Below the pieces are notes generated by a model. The model made no database searches. It saw only the letters and a program-made list of their open reading frames with translations, and was not told where the DNA came from. Below are positions 35,137 to 46,300 of a DNA stretch of 64,000 nucleotides, one piece after another; within the stretch, counting starts at the first letter, position 1; every line of letters starts with the position of its first letter. Source of the DNA: Pilatotrama ljubarskyi (taxonomy: Eukaryota > Basidiomycota > Agaricomycetes > Polyporales > Polyporaceae); the NCBI GenBank assembly GCA_022385805.1, contig MU277687.1, positions 88,285 through 152,284 of the forward strand. Direction: 5' to 3'. The translations under genes were made by a program, and so were the position numbers.

Positions 35137-35724
35137 AGACCGCGGAGACCTGAGCCGGAAGACCGGTGTCGTCACCGAGTCGCCCCATGACCACTAGCAG
35201 TAGCTGCGCCCATTCTGTACCATTTGTCAAGACATGATGCACCTCACAAGTCGGCTCATGGCACATATACATGGTGTAGATCGGTGGCACGAGTGCGAGA
35301 ACCTTGGATCAAGAGACGACGGAGCCATCGTAGATCCAAGGCTACTATCCAGAGATGTGTAGGCAAGCTGTACTTGGTTGTCCGTCCGCGGCTGCGAGAG
35401 TCCCCGATCTGGCCTTCAGTGGATGCAAGTTATGGCAATGGACTAATGCTAGCAGGCGATGCATAGCAACGCACATAAAGCAAAAACGCGAGAGCAACAT
35501 GAACATACATGAGAGCAATTCATAGCATGCAAAGGGACAAAACATGAAGATGATCACAATGTGTAAGTAGAACAGAAAGGCGACTCCCGGGTGATAGTAC
35601 ATGCGAGGGCGAAGTCAATATGCAAGGCATAAATTGAGCCGTCCAGGTGCCGTGACTGCAATGTTTGGCAACTCAGCAATGTGCATACACCGCACGGCCG
35701 TAGGAGAGTAGGGACATACCTGGA

Positions 35725-36798
35725 TCAGCCTGCCAGTGGGGCGGACGATGAAGGCACATCATCGTGATGTACCTTGGTCAATTGCGCCCTAAGGTCCTCG
35801 AGCGCCTTCTCCGCTGCTTCAGCCCTCCTCTTCGCTGCTTCGGCCTCCCTGTCCGCTATTTTAGCCCTCCCCTCCGCTATTTCAGCCCTCCTCTCCAGTG
35901 CTTCCATGGACGCGCGAGCCCTTTGCTGCTCCGCCTCGTGCTCTGCTCGCAAGGCCCGAAGTCGATCTTGGATCTGCGCTTCTTTGCTGAGGACATTACT
36001 CTCTATTGCAGCGACGGTCTTCCGTATATCCTCCTTCGTGACAACGTTGAATACTTCCATGAACGTTCTCGCATTCACCCTCCGGGGTTCATCGGCCACG
36101 GAGATGGTGATACGGGCGCGGTGGGGTAGCTGCTCAGAAGCTTCGCCGACCAGAATGCGGAAGAGCATGGCCGCAAACCAGTAGGGCTGGTGACAGTCAG
36201 GAGCATGTTCGTGGAGGGCGGCGGCGGCGCCAACGAGGAGCGTGATGGAGGGCCTCTCGGAAACTGCGAAAACATGCTTCAACGCCACTTGGTGCCCCTT
36301 TGGCAACCTCGACCTCGTTGGCAGGTCCCAGGCGAAAAAGCGATCGAGAGCCTGGATCCGGATGGTCCCGCCTGACGAGGAGGCGGGGGACGACGGTCTG
36401 CTGTGTTTGGTGGACTCGCCGTCATCCGTCGCCACCACGTGGACAGTGCGCACTGCTTTCAGTCCACCGAGAGCGCGCTCGGGTGTATCGTCGGATGCGG
36501 GAACAACCACATCGGCAACGATATACTCATGGTCCGGCTTGCCCCTTTGCTTGTAAAGCACCACTGGGCTGATGCGGCACTCGCTGAGGATGTCTCGTCC
36601 ACCGTTTCGGCGGATGTTGAGCCGGCAAACCTGCACGAAATAGTTTTCGAACAAGTCCACATCGAGAGGACCCGGGGCGTGGGTGCCGGTATCGTCCAAA
36701 AGAAATCTGAGAGTAGGTTCATCTGCCACCATTCGAGTACCCAGGAAACGATGGAGGAGAGCTTTGAAGGAGGAGACGATGGTCAAGTTGACTGGCAT
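35725..36798 (-). CDS. CYWFA-family protein, copy 1 (Cys replaced)
   Basis: Intronless, 357 aa, of unrecognised function. An N-terminal helix-rich segment (about 1-75) is followed by DHEYIVADVVVP (His90), a low-complexity Ser/Pro linker, and a block ending in YWFAAMLFRILVG. The C-terminal quarter is a heptad-like Glu/Arg/Ala coiled coil. It ends in KVHHDDVPSSSAPLAG. In copies 2 and 3 the YWF motif is preceded by Cys; here residue 205 is Pro (codon 36184-36186). The His-then-Cys layout resembles permuted papain/NlpC-like folds, which is inference only. Flanks on both sides match those of the copy at 57846-58970 in inverted orientation. The gene is intact otherwise. Confidence 0.7.
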   Translation of the reverse strand: MPVNLTIVSSFKALLHRFLGTRMVADEPTLRFLLDDTGTHAPGPLDVDLFENYFVQVCRLNIRRNGGRDILSECRISPVVLYKQRGKPDHEYIVADVVVPASDDTPERALGGLKAVRTVHVVATDDGESTKHSRPSSPASSSGGTIRIQALDRFFAWDLPTRSRLPKGHQVALKHVFAVSERPSITLLVGAAAALHEHAPDCHQPYWFAAMLFRILVGEASEQLPHRARITISVADEPRRVNARTFMEVFNVVTKEDIRKTVAAIESNVLSKEAQIQDRLRALRAEHEAEQQRARASMEALERRAEIAEGRAKIADREAEAAKRRAEAAEKALEDLRAQLTKVHHDDVPSSSAPLAG

Positions 36799-37954
36799 GG
36801 CTTAGGAATTGACGCAGCGGTACTTGAGCCGAGGCGCAACCTAGAGAATGATACCTGATGCGTAGCGTTCTGTCTGGCAAAGAATGGTGCGGCGAGCTCA
36901 ACGAGACCGGGCGGGTATTAGAGAGGAGTGCATGCACACACGTGTTCGCCCACGGTGCCGCACTCGAACGCGGACTTGCTGCCTCGGTCGACGTGTCACG
37001 CGTGACTCCGGCGCGACACTGGCGCGACGAGTCCTCGCATGTTGTGCCGGTGATCGCCTCAGCCTACTTTACCGTCCCGACTGCATCGATCCTGATTCCC
37101 ACTGGCATATTGAAGAGTCCCATTTTCGATCTCTGCAAGGAAAGACGATGCCCCGAGGCAGGGATGCCGCGTTCAGAAGAGGTATGTACGCGACTAGTCG
37201 CGTACATTGGCACGTAGTACTACGTGCCATGTACCAGTCAACCGTGGCCCGGGTGTATACACCGCGAGTACGTCGTGACGGCTGCTCTTGGTACCACTGT
37301 CGTCCCTGGACGACTGAGAGAGAACAGATATTACTGAAGGGAGCAACATCCGTCTCGATTTGTCCCCAGGACGTCACAAATGAGGGGTTACAGCGGAGAT
37401 AGGGCGGTACTGAGGATTTACATGGCTGCTGTAGCTTGAAGCAGACAGTCGGGATCGACGGCGCAGCGCTTCCTAACTTCCGCCCGGTGAAGGTACCTTG
37501 AGCGGTGATGACACTGAGCTTGATATGCAGTGCGAAGGAACGATGGTTTCGTCGGATGATGGTGAGGGGGTTCCGCTGCATCTCTTCAAATTCTAGCTGT
37601 TCTCCTGCGACTATACCGATGAATGTTCGCGGGCGGCCCGGGCTGTGGGCGTCCGAGTCCGCAATCAAGCCTTCAGTAGACGCGAACCGTCGCAGTGGGC
37701 TAATAACATGAGATGCATTGCGACGGACCACGATGAAGCGAGAACGCACAAAAGAGCAAGAGCACATAGCCGTCAGAGCATTTCCTAGCAGGCGAAAGGG
37801 GTAACAAGCAGCATGCAAGACGGGATACCAGCGGGAGGGCACTGCCAGTGGCAGCAGACACGACGTTGGTGGACTGGACCGTGCACATCGCGGTGACTGG
37901 ACTGGCGTGGGCCGGATCGGTCATGCGCCGTAGGGGTGTAAGAATATACCAACA
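36799..37954. other. Duplicated 5' flank plus unassigned DNA
   Basis: From 36799 to about 37300 the sequence is the upstream flank of copy 1 and aligns with 57375-57845 reversed. It shares blocks such as CGCCGGAGTCACGCGTGAC and CACGACGTACTCGCG. The rest up to 37954 is downstream of copy 3. A 257-aa open frame (37069-37842, minus) spans it but has no recognisable content. Confidence 0.5.
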
Positions 37955-39167
37955 TCAGCCTGCGAGTGGCGCGGACGATGTAGGCACACCATGATGGTGT
38001 ACGTTGGCCAAACGCGCCCTCGCATCCTCCAACGCCTTCTTCGCTGCTTCAGCCTCCCTCTCAGCTGCTGCAGCTCTCTTCTCCGCCGCCTGAAGCCTCC
38101 TCTCCAACACTTCCTTGGACCTCCGTTCCTCTGCGAGTTGCCGCTGATGGGCGGCCCTCTCCTCCCCGAGCATAACCAGTACTGCGTCCCGCTTCTCTTC
38201 AGCCTTGATCTCTTCCGGAGTCTTGCCCCAGCGTTGCATCCGCAGGGGCCGAAGTCGGTCCTCGATCTCTCTTTCCTTCTTCATCACTTTATCCTCGAGC
38301 GCAGCGACGGTGCCCTCGATGGACTGGTTCGTCACGAGTCGGAAGGTATTCACGAACCTCCCGGCATGCACGGTTTTCGCGGCGCCGTCAGGGTGTTCGT
38401 ACGCCAAGGCGAACTTCACATTCCTAGTGCGCGGGGCCAGGTCGGTCGGACCGACGACCATGCGAAAGAGCGCACCAGCGAACCAGTAACACTGGCGACT
38501 CCGGATAATACAGTCGGGAAACTCGTCGTGGAGAACCGATGCAGCAGCGATGATGCGTGCGATGCTGGGCCTGGTACGCGGCTGATCAAACGTGTGCTTG
38601 TACACGAGACGCGCCCTCGCAAAGCGCCGCGCCATCGCCTGGTCAAAGGGGATGAAGCAATCAAGGGCAGGGACGGGACTGCGGGACGAGCGAGCGAACG
38701 AGAAGTCGTATGTGATATTGCCTCTGTGGATCCTAGAGATATCGTGCTGCTCTGGGACCGCCATACGTTCGCATCGCAGCGCACCGATCGGACGGACGCG
38801 CACAGGCACGTCCGAGCCGGCTCTGCCGCCTGGGTAGGGCATGGGGCTATCAGCGGCGTCCTGTACGACCAGTTCGACAACGATGTACTCGTGTTCAGGG
38901 AGACCTTCCTCTTTGTAGAACGCTATGGTGCGGATGCGAGCGCTGGCGAGAGAGATCCGTGCGCGCCTCACGATGGCGGTATCGCTGATCCTGTCGAGCA
39001 GGCAGGCATCCACGAGGCGGTCTGCAAAACCCCCACACAGATAAGAGTACGGCTTGGAACTCGGTGAACCAAATGCCCAGGAGACGATTGAGGCTAGGTG
39101 TATCTGCCATTGGGAGTCCCAGTACACGATGAACGAAGGCTTTGAGGGAGGGGATCCCGTTGACCAT
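37955..39167 (-). pseudogene. CYWFA-family copy 3, frameshifted near 5' end
   Basis: The N-terminus starts at ATG 39165-39167 (MVNGIPSLKAFVHRVLG), matching the other copies, but continues in a different frame from the body. Between the conserved Leu-Leu and Leu-Val codons there are 58 nt instead of the 54 in copy 2, a +1 shift around 39010-39065. The body frame (37955-39127) has no ATG near its start. It carries EHEYIVVELV, RSRQCYWFAGALF with the Cys present, a long coiled coil, and the shared end VPTSSAPLAG. A 100-nt-class intron ending at GGGGTTTTGCAG could restore frame but would delete conserved coding text. So this is either a young pseudogene, an assembly error, or a variant with new splicing. 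Confidence 0.6.
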
Positions 39168-39469
39168 GGCTGGGGGTCGGACGCGACGGGATAGCGGGCG
39201 GGTCAAGCTGGAGGTACTGGTTTACAATGCGTTCAAGGGTTAAGTTGACTGGCAGAGAATGGTGCGGGCAGTTCAACGAGACCGGTTGATATTCGAGAGA
39301 AGTGCACGCACGCGTTCACCATGCACTCGCTGAAGGCGGACTTTCTTGAACTGCCTCCGAGGGTGGAAGCGTCACGCGTTAGGCCGGCGCTCCGCGCATA
39401 CCCGTGCATATCCACCGCATGCCATGGCCAGTACGGACACTGGCTGAGTCTGGCTCCTGTCGGCAGCTA
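39168..39469. other. Upstream flank of copy 3
   Basis: About 39230-39400 aligns with the 5' flanks of copies 1 and 2 (shared GTCCGCCTTCAGCGAGTGC-like and GCGTGACGC blocks in reverse). The TIR element begins just beyond. Confidence 0.5.
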
Positions 39470-40324
39470 CAGCTGTTTGCGAAATCATTGGACAGGAACT
39501 CCGCTTGACGCGCCGCGCCCAATTTGCGCAAAAGACGCGAAACGCACGGTGAGCTCGGACAACTTTGCAATGTACCTTCAAAGCTACGAGAGCCGTTTAG
39601 AATGCANNNNNNNNNNNNNNNNNNNNNNNNNNNNNNNNNNNNNNNNNNNNNNNNNNNNNNNNNNNNNNNNNNNNNNNNNNNNNNNNNNNNNNNNNNNNNN
39701 NNNNNNNNNNNNNNNNNNNNNNNNNNNNNNNNNNNNNNNNNNNNNNNNNNNNNNNNNNNNNNNNNNNNNNNNNNNNNNNNNNNNNNNNNNNNNNNNNNNN
39801 NNNNNNNNNNNNNNNNNNNNNNNNNNNNNNNNNNNNNNNNNNNNNNNNNNNNNNNNNNNNNNNNNNNNNNNNNNNNNNNNNNNNNNNNNNNNNNNNNNNN
39901 NNNNNNNNNNNNNNNNNNNNNNNNNNNNNNNNNNNNNNNNNNNNNNNNNNNNNNNNNNNNNNNNNNNNNNNNNNNNNNNNNNNNNNNNNNNNNNNNNNNN
40001 NNNNNNNNNNNNNNNNNNNNNNNNNNNNNNNNNNNNNNNNNNNNNNNNNNNNNNNNNNNNNNNNNNNNNNNNNNNNNNNNNNNNNNNNNNNNNNNNNNNN
40101 NNNNNNNNNNNNNNNNNNNNNNNNNNNNNNNNNNNNNNNNNNNNNNNNNNNNNNNNNNNNNNNNNNNNNNNNNNNNNNNNNNNNNNNNNNNNNNNNNNNN
40201 NNNNNNNNNNNNNNNNNNNNNNNNNNNNNNNTCAGTCTGAGCTGTCCGCGCGTTTTGCGTTTTTCGGGTGATTTGAGCGCTGCGCGTCAAGCGGAGTTTT
40301 GTCCAATGATTTCGCAAACAGCTG
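39470..40324. mobile_element. TIR element, copy 2, interior lost in assembly gap
   Basis: Left TIR starts at 39470 after TA (39468-39469); right TIR ends at 40324 before TA (40325-40326). The ends match copy 1 at 5839-6713, including CAGCTGTTTGCGAAATCATT and GACGCGC blocks. Positions 39607-40231 are 625 N's. If the gap size is right the unit is 855 bp, close to copy 1's 875 bp. Inserted about 300 bp upstream of the CYWFA copy 3. Confidence 0.75.
39607..40231. other. Assembly gap (625 N)
   Basis: Unsequenced bases lying wholly inside the second TIR element. Frames that span it are artefacts. Confidence 0.99.
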
Positions 40325-40326
40325 TA

Positions 40327-41600
40327 GTAGTTGTAGCACCAGTACTAGTGCTGCCAGACTCTCGTCCTGATCCTCAAAGATCCTCTAGGGCAGGTATTCT
40401 ATGCTTCAGTGTTCGTCGCAACATGTCGTAGCCATCCGCCATTCTCCATGGAATTGGCCTGCCATGACCCGTCTCGGTCCTCTGGAATATTGAGTATTGT
40501 GTGCACCCAGGGGGCAACCGCCCAGATTTTCAGTGACTCCAACCTCCAAAAGTGAAAGCCAGGACTCCGGACACCGATTGACCACCACCACCACCTAGCC
40601 GAGATTAGATTACGATGACCGTCGTGTATCTCTACTGATAACGCCGGGCCTACAGTGATATCATATCATCAGCTCAGCTCGTCCTCATCGTCTTCCTACG
40701 GTCCTGTTGGACGTCTGCTGCAGACTGCGCTCTCCCTCGCTTTGGTGCACTCGATGCTAGGCCCGCTTGAGTCTATCGAATGTCATCGCTACCTGGGATC
40801 TCGTTTTCCTCTCTCCACGCTCAGTCCACTCTGCGCCGACACCCATTGCCGATTCCTCTGCCTTCGAAATGTGCATGTCCACAAGGAATTGTGGGGGCAG
40901 CTCGGGTAAAGTATCCTCATCGTCCCTATGTGCTGTTAGCAGATGAAAGACGGCGTTGTATTTCCCGATTGTTGCAGGATTCCCGGAAGCGGTGAGCGGG
41001 CACAGCGGGCAGTGGATGTGGATGTTGGTGCACGGAGTGGATGATGTAGATTGGGCCGCCGACGCGTAGAAAATCGATGCATAGTGGTATCGACAGCTGG
41101 AGGACACCTTGAAGCTGCCGCCTTTCTTAACGAGCCATGTGTTGCACGCTCTGTCGCGTCCACAGAAACCGCACGGCTCCGAGATGCCGACCTATCGTAA
41201 GCTCCATCATCAAGACGTATAGCCTTTGGTGCAACAATAGAGTTGGTATTTGTCCCAAATGACATCGCACAGATCAGGAGCAAGTACTCGAGCGCAATGT
41301 GTGTGAGCTTGTGGGACTTCGAGGTAGCGATCGCCTCTACCAGTGCTATAGATAAGATCTGCTCTGTATTAAATAAACAGATAAGATCGCTTGTTCAGCG
41401 GTGCAGTCCTGGGCGCTTCGCCTCATCTCCTCGAGCGCGACCTCCGCGAGGTCGTCTCAGCACACACGACATCTGTTACTGCAGCAGGAGTACATGTGTT
41501 GATAGAGAATATGCATTCAAACCCTCTCCCAAGTTTGAGAGACGTGAAAGCAAGATTTGAGTGCTCTAGAGCACTTTGAACGAAAATCGGCGGAAAAGTG
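40327..41600. other. Accessory DNA, decayed fragments
   Basis: No intact gene. Segment 40500-40555 (CCAGGGGGCAACCGCC and GACTCCAACC blocks) reappears reversed near 41645-41690. This suggests relics of the same ancestral unit in inverted arrangement. Confidence 0.4.
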
Positions 41601-41639
41601 ATTTCTAGGACCCGGGACACCGATTTCACACCACCACCA

Positions 41640-41830
41640 CCGGGGTTGGAGTCGGGCGCTAGCACTGGCGGTTGCCCCCTGTGTGCACCTAGATTGCGCT
41701 CGCGCGGGCGTCGCCGACTCGGTCAAAACAACATCGACAACGACGTACCCGTGTTCCGAGCCGCCTCCTTTCGTGGCATGTAGAGCACGACAACGTTGAT
41801 ACAGTACGTAGGCAGAATTTGAAGGTCTCA
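41640..41830 (-). pseudogene. CYWFA-family relic 1
   Basis: Minus-strand text RALHATKGGGSEHGYVVVDV followed by VLTESATPA aligns with the VVLYKQEGMPEHEYIVADVV / TPARPLGG part of copy 2. The rest of the gene is not recognisable around it. The His of the motif remains. Confidence 0.5.
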
Positions 41831-42125
41831 GACGCCATGGCCCTCGATGCCTCTCCCGCTCGCCCCCCTGTGATTGCGCTCGAGAGATGCTCTGGGATTC
41901 TCCCCGGGGTAGATGGGAGGGAGAATTGTAGAGAAGAAGGACCGTCTTGAGTCGTCCGAAGACACGACCTTGAGAGGAGACACGGCGCCTACGTGCTGCG
42001 CTACGGCCGTCGACTGAGTACTGACGTCTCACTCTCGCTCTCGTAGCAAGCTGCTCCTCCACTTTACCCACCATCGCCTCCGCCTCCCCTCCGCCCCCGG
42101 CCCCTCCCCTTGCCTCTTCTCAACA

Positions 42126-43092
42126 ATGCCAGCCTTGTCGACAGAACAGTCCTTCCGGGACAACCTCTCCCAATTCCGCTGGGCGCGCGGGACCACCAAC
42201 GACTCCCAAGGTGCCGCCGCCGCGGGCACAACAACATCGACTGGCGCGAACCCGTTCTCGCGCTTCTACAACGCGATTGGGAACGGCTACGTGCCACTGC
42301 GCTCGAGCGAGCGCTCGAACGAGGAGGAAGCGTACTTCGCGCTGTCGAGATGGGAGAGGTGCGTCCCTTGTTCTCACTTCCACGTACCGGGTTTGCGCGC
42401 GAGGGCCGGAGACTGACCAGGATCGTCTGGCAGGTTATTGGGCTTTGGGGCGTGTCTCATCGGGGCGGCCGTATGTTTCTTCGTCGCGTTCTTGACGCTC
42501 CCGTGGATCGGCCTGCGTCCGGCCAAGTTTGCGCTCGCTTTCAGGTACGCCGGTGCTCCAAGTTGCAGTGGCAGGTTCGTTGATTGGTGTTGCGGACAGC
42601 TTGGGGAGCTTGCTAGTGATGTTTGGGTGCGTCTCTCTTGCCAGTACCTGATCCATGAAGTCGTATGAACGGCGATCTGGGTGTCCTTGCAGCTTCGCCG
42701 TCCTCATCGGCCCCATAAACCACCTCAAGCACCTCTTCTCCAAAGAGCGGCTACCCTTTTCCATAGCATATCTCGCAAGCCTCGGCCTCACGCTCTACTT
42801 CTCGCTAGGCGTACGTCCGCCCCGTCCTCCCGTCCTCGCCGACCCCGCCCACTCTGACTACCCCTCCGTCTCCGCAGGCGCACTCATATATCGGGTCCAT
42901 GGTCTGCGCAATTGTCCAGGTGCGTTGCTCGCGCCCAGCCCCGATCATACGCTTAGCATACGCTCACCCCCCACTTTCCAGGTGGTAGCGCTCGTCGCAT
43001 ACGTAGCCGCGTACTTCCCAGGAGGGACCCAAACTCTGCGCTTTGGCGGGCAAATGGCGCTCCGCGGCGCCGGGAGCTTGCTTCCGTTCTGA
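42126..43092 (+). CDS. SFT2: Sft2/Got1-family vesicle transport protein
   Basis: Golgi membrane protein acting in retrograde (endosome-to-Golgi) vesicle fusion. Six exons: 42126-42358, 42434-42544, 42600-42626, 42693-42810, 42878-42919, 42982-43092. They total 213 aa, normal for fungal Sft2. The N-terminal 77 residues are cytosolic and Ser/Thr-rich, ending YFALSRWER. Four membrane segments follow, in LLGFGACLIGAAVCFFVAFL, LGSLLVMFGFAVLIGP, PFSIAYLASLGLTLYFSLG and VVALVAYVAAYFPGG. The motif FGFAVLIGPINHLKHLFSKE is typical of the family. The C-terminus is short and cytosolic. Its 3' end converges on NUP192 with 233 bp between. Confidence 0.94.
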
Positions 43093-43325
43093 CGACCCTC
43101 CTTCTCCTCCTGGCTTGTTCCTTGTACGTCTTGATACCTTGCTTTTTGCTCCTTCCTGCCTCCACCATCGACATGTGGGAATCCCCGGGTGCCCCCCTTC
43201 CTCCCTCTCCGCGCGATAACTTATTATACACTCATCGCTGTCATGAAGGATTACGATACGTATACACGCGTGCTGTGCCCGCCCCACGCTCGTCCGGACG
43301 GGACGAAGGCTGCGCACGAGGCTCA

Positions 43326-46300
43326 TCAGAGGGTCAGCATCAACCCATTTTGGTCCGTCTCCCGCGCGTCGGGCTCCGCGTCGAGCCCGACCGCGTCCGC
43401 AAGCCGGCGCACCATAATCGTCCGGTAGCTGTCGTACGAGCGCCAGTCTGTACCGACCGTCTCTTCCGTCTGCAGCGAGTGCGGCCGTCTAAGTCAGCAA
43501 CGTACAGAGATACCTAGAGGTGGTAGGTACTGACCAAGTCGAGCGCCTCGAGCGCCTTGAGCACGCGCGCGAGGCGGCGCTGCGCCTCCGCGCGGAGCGT
43601 GTCGACGTCGGGCGACGACGCGAAGCGCATCGCGTGCGCGATCGAGCCTTTGAGGTCGGGATTGTTGATGTGGCGGCCCTCGGAGTAGAACACGAGGTGC
43701 CGCCAGAGGAGGAGCAGGAGCATCTCGAGCGAGTCTGCAGAGCGCGCCGCGTCGGTCAGTTCATCAAGTCCGGTGGATATGGGCCACGTAGGATCGCGGA
43801 GATGCGGGGGCGGGAGAGGGGACGTACTGAGGATGGTCTGCGCGCGTCGCTTTGCGCGGGTCTTCCAGCGCGCGAGCTCGCGGCTGATGAGCCCTTGCTT
43901 CTGGCGCATGTCGAGGTCCTCGAGCAGGCTCGGGTCAGAAATCTGCACGATCTGGAGTATAGTATCGACATCTCAGCAGGCGCGCGTCAACACGACTCTC
44001 TTTGCTCTCAACGTACCTCCTGGATGTTGTCAACTCTGATGTGGTCTCTCGAGGCGAGCTCTGCTGATAAGTCTGCGATCCGCTTAAGCGCGTTCGTCAG
44101 GTCCTCGCACAGGTCGTCGAGCGCCTCGATCGCGTCGCCGATCGTGGGTACCGTGGCTATACCCCAACGCGCATCAGCCTCAAACATCCACACACGGAAA
44201 CGCGCAAGGACGGGCTTACCGATGAATCGTGCGGGCCGCTCCTCGTGCTTGGGCGTGGTGATGGCGGGCGAGAGGACGAGCGTGAAGTCCGCCTCGGTAA
44301 AGTCGCTCGCGACGCCCAGGTACGAGATGACCGCGTTCTTGAGCAGCTCGTCCTGGACACGCACGTCAACGCGGAACTTCGACTCCGGGCCATTTTCTGA
44401 ACAGCGAAGATCGCTCCATGTCAGCTTTGCTTGCGGCAGACCGTCAAAGAGACATGGCGCACCAAGCGACTGCGCGCTAGCATCAGCTAGCTCTGCGTCC
44501 GTCTGCGGCTTGACGCCTTCCGTCCAGTGCCTGTCGCCCAGGCATTTTGCCGCAAGGCCGGAGATCGCACCGTGCATCGTACCGAAGCCCGAGTTGGAGA
44601 GCTGTGAAGTCGTCATCAGATGAATCACCCTAGACAGCGCTTTCATGGTTGGTGCTCACCAGCTCCGTCTTGGGGATGAGGTGGACGACATTGCCGCAGA
44701 GCGACACGAGAAGACGGATCTCTTCCATGACAGCAAGCGACAGCTCATCGACCTCATTCTTCAGGAGGATCACCGCTGTATCCCTGTGCGCGGACAGGAA
44801 TTGCAGTGCCTAGCGCTATAGTCAGTATTATGCGCAGCATACAGACGGACGACATACGTGATTCGCCGCAGTGGTGTGCTTCGGTCCCAGGGTGATGAGC
44901 ATCCCGCTCGCGAGTTGCAGAGCGGGCATGAAGAGTTGGTGGTAGCGTTGTACAGCCGAAGGCAAGAAGCTATCGCGATCTAATACACGGAGTCAGGGAG
45001 ATGTCGGGTGCATAGCAGCGAAAAGGGAAGACATACCAAGGAACGCCTGGTCGGCTTCTGGCCGTGCGTCAAGGTAATCGCAGTCCGCCAGGATCGGGAG
45101 CACCCGCGCCTCGAGAAGCCTCTCTTCTCCTTGCCTTGTCTGCGCCATCCGGATGAGAAGCGACATCTTAGCTTCGTATACATACAGGGGGTTGAGGTCA
45201 TCTAGCATTATACACGAGTGAGCGCATGAGCCGGAGAAGCGACACCAGGACGTACCTGGATCAGGCTTGAGGACCGCCTGCAGCAGCAGATCGCTCTCCT
45301 TGAGCCCACGCACGAACCCGCCCAGGAAGCCTTGCCGCGTAAGGGCAGCTAGCGGTGTCGAGTGCTTCTCCCACCGCGAAAGCCTGACCAGCGAGTCGAG
45401 TAGCATGAATGCGACAGTCTTCCATACCTCAGTGCCGTCGATCGCGTCTCGGGAGACGATAGCGACGAGCCGCTCCAGAACCGGCTTGAGTACCGCGATG
45501 CTGCCTGCAATGAGACCCGCAGATTGCACGGGTTGCCGTCCGAGTTGGCTCGACACAGACACGAGAGACATGCTATCACCGAAGACGAGATCGTCTCGGC
45601 TGGCGGCGACCGACAGCGATGAGGTGAGACTCGGGAATGCGTCTTCGCTTGACCCTTCTGGGCCCTCATCATGAAGGACAAGGTGGAGGTAGTTGACCAA
45701 AGCAGCGTACAGGTTCCCTCGGACGAGCTCGACACGGTTGTTGTCGATGATGCACTCCAGGATGCTACGGAGCAAGACGTTCAGACGCTCCGCGGGCAGC
45801 GTGCCAGCATCGGAGTCCCCACCCGCATATTGCAAGAGGACTTGATGCCGCCTATCTTCGCGCAGCTTTGTGATAGCGGACAGGATGCTTTCCGAGAGCA
45901 ACACCGCGGTGGACTCCTGGATGTTCGCAGAGCGGAGAGAGTTGGGCAGGACGTGCAGGAGGTCGAATAGCATGTTTTCTCGGCGGTCGAACGGCAGTCG
46001 GTCGAAGCACTTCATCAGAGCCATGTCGAGCAGCCTCCGCCACGCCTCGTATCCGGTAGCAGCAGCATGGCGGATCTTCCGCCGGTGGTTCTCGATAGCA
46101 CAGCTCTCCAGGATATAAGCAGTCTCTGCCTCCAGCGCATCGGCATGGGCCTTCGATGTGATCCGGCCCTGCAGGTGCAATGTCCTCTTTGCCAGCGTCA
46201 ACAGCGACAGAAGTGCGGTGCGGTCGACCACTTCGCAACCAGACTCATCCACCCGGAGGCATGACTGCAAGTTCAGCTGTCCGAGGAAGTTGAGCTCGTG

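Noticed and set aside
37069..37842. 257-aa minus-strand frame
   Set aside because: Part lies in the duplicated non-coding flank and the counterpart near 57.4 kb is not open; no recognisable content.
37991..39067. 358-aa plus-strand frame opposite CYWFA copy 3
   Set aside because: Antisense shadow; the minus strand carries the family motifs.
39321..40271. Frames of 238-316 aa across the gap
   Set aside because: Created by N's in the assembly gap; flanks are TIR sequence.
43520..44623. 367-aa open frame on the plus strand
   Set aside because: Antisense to NUP192 exons; no domain, and the NUP192 exons close in frame across it.
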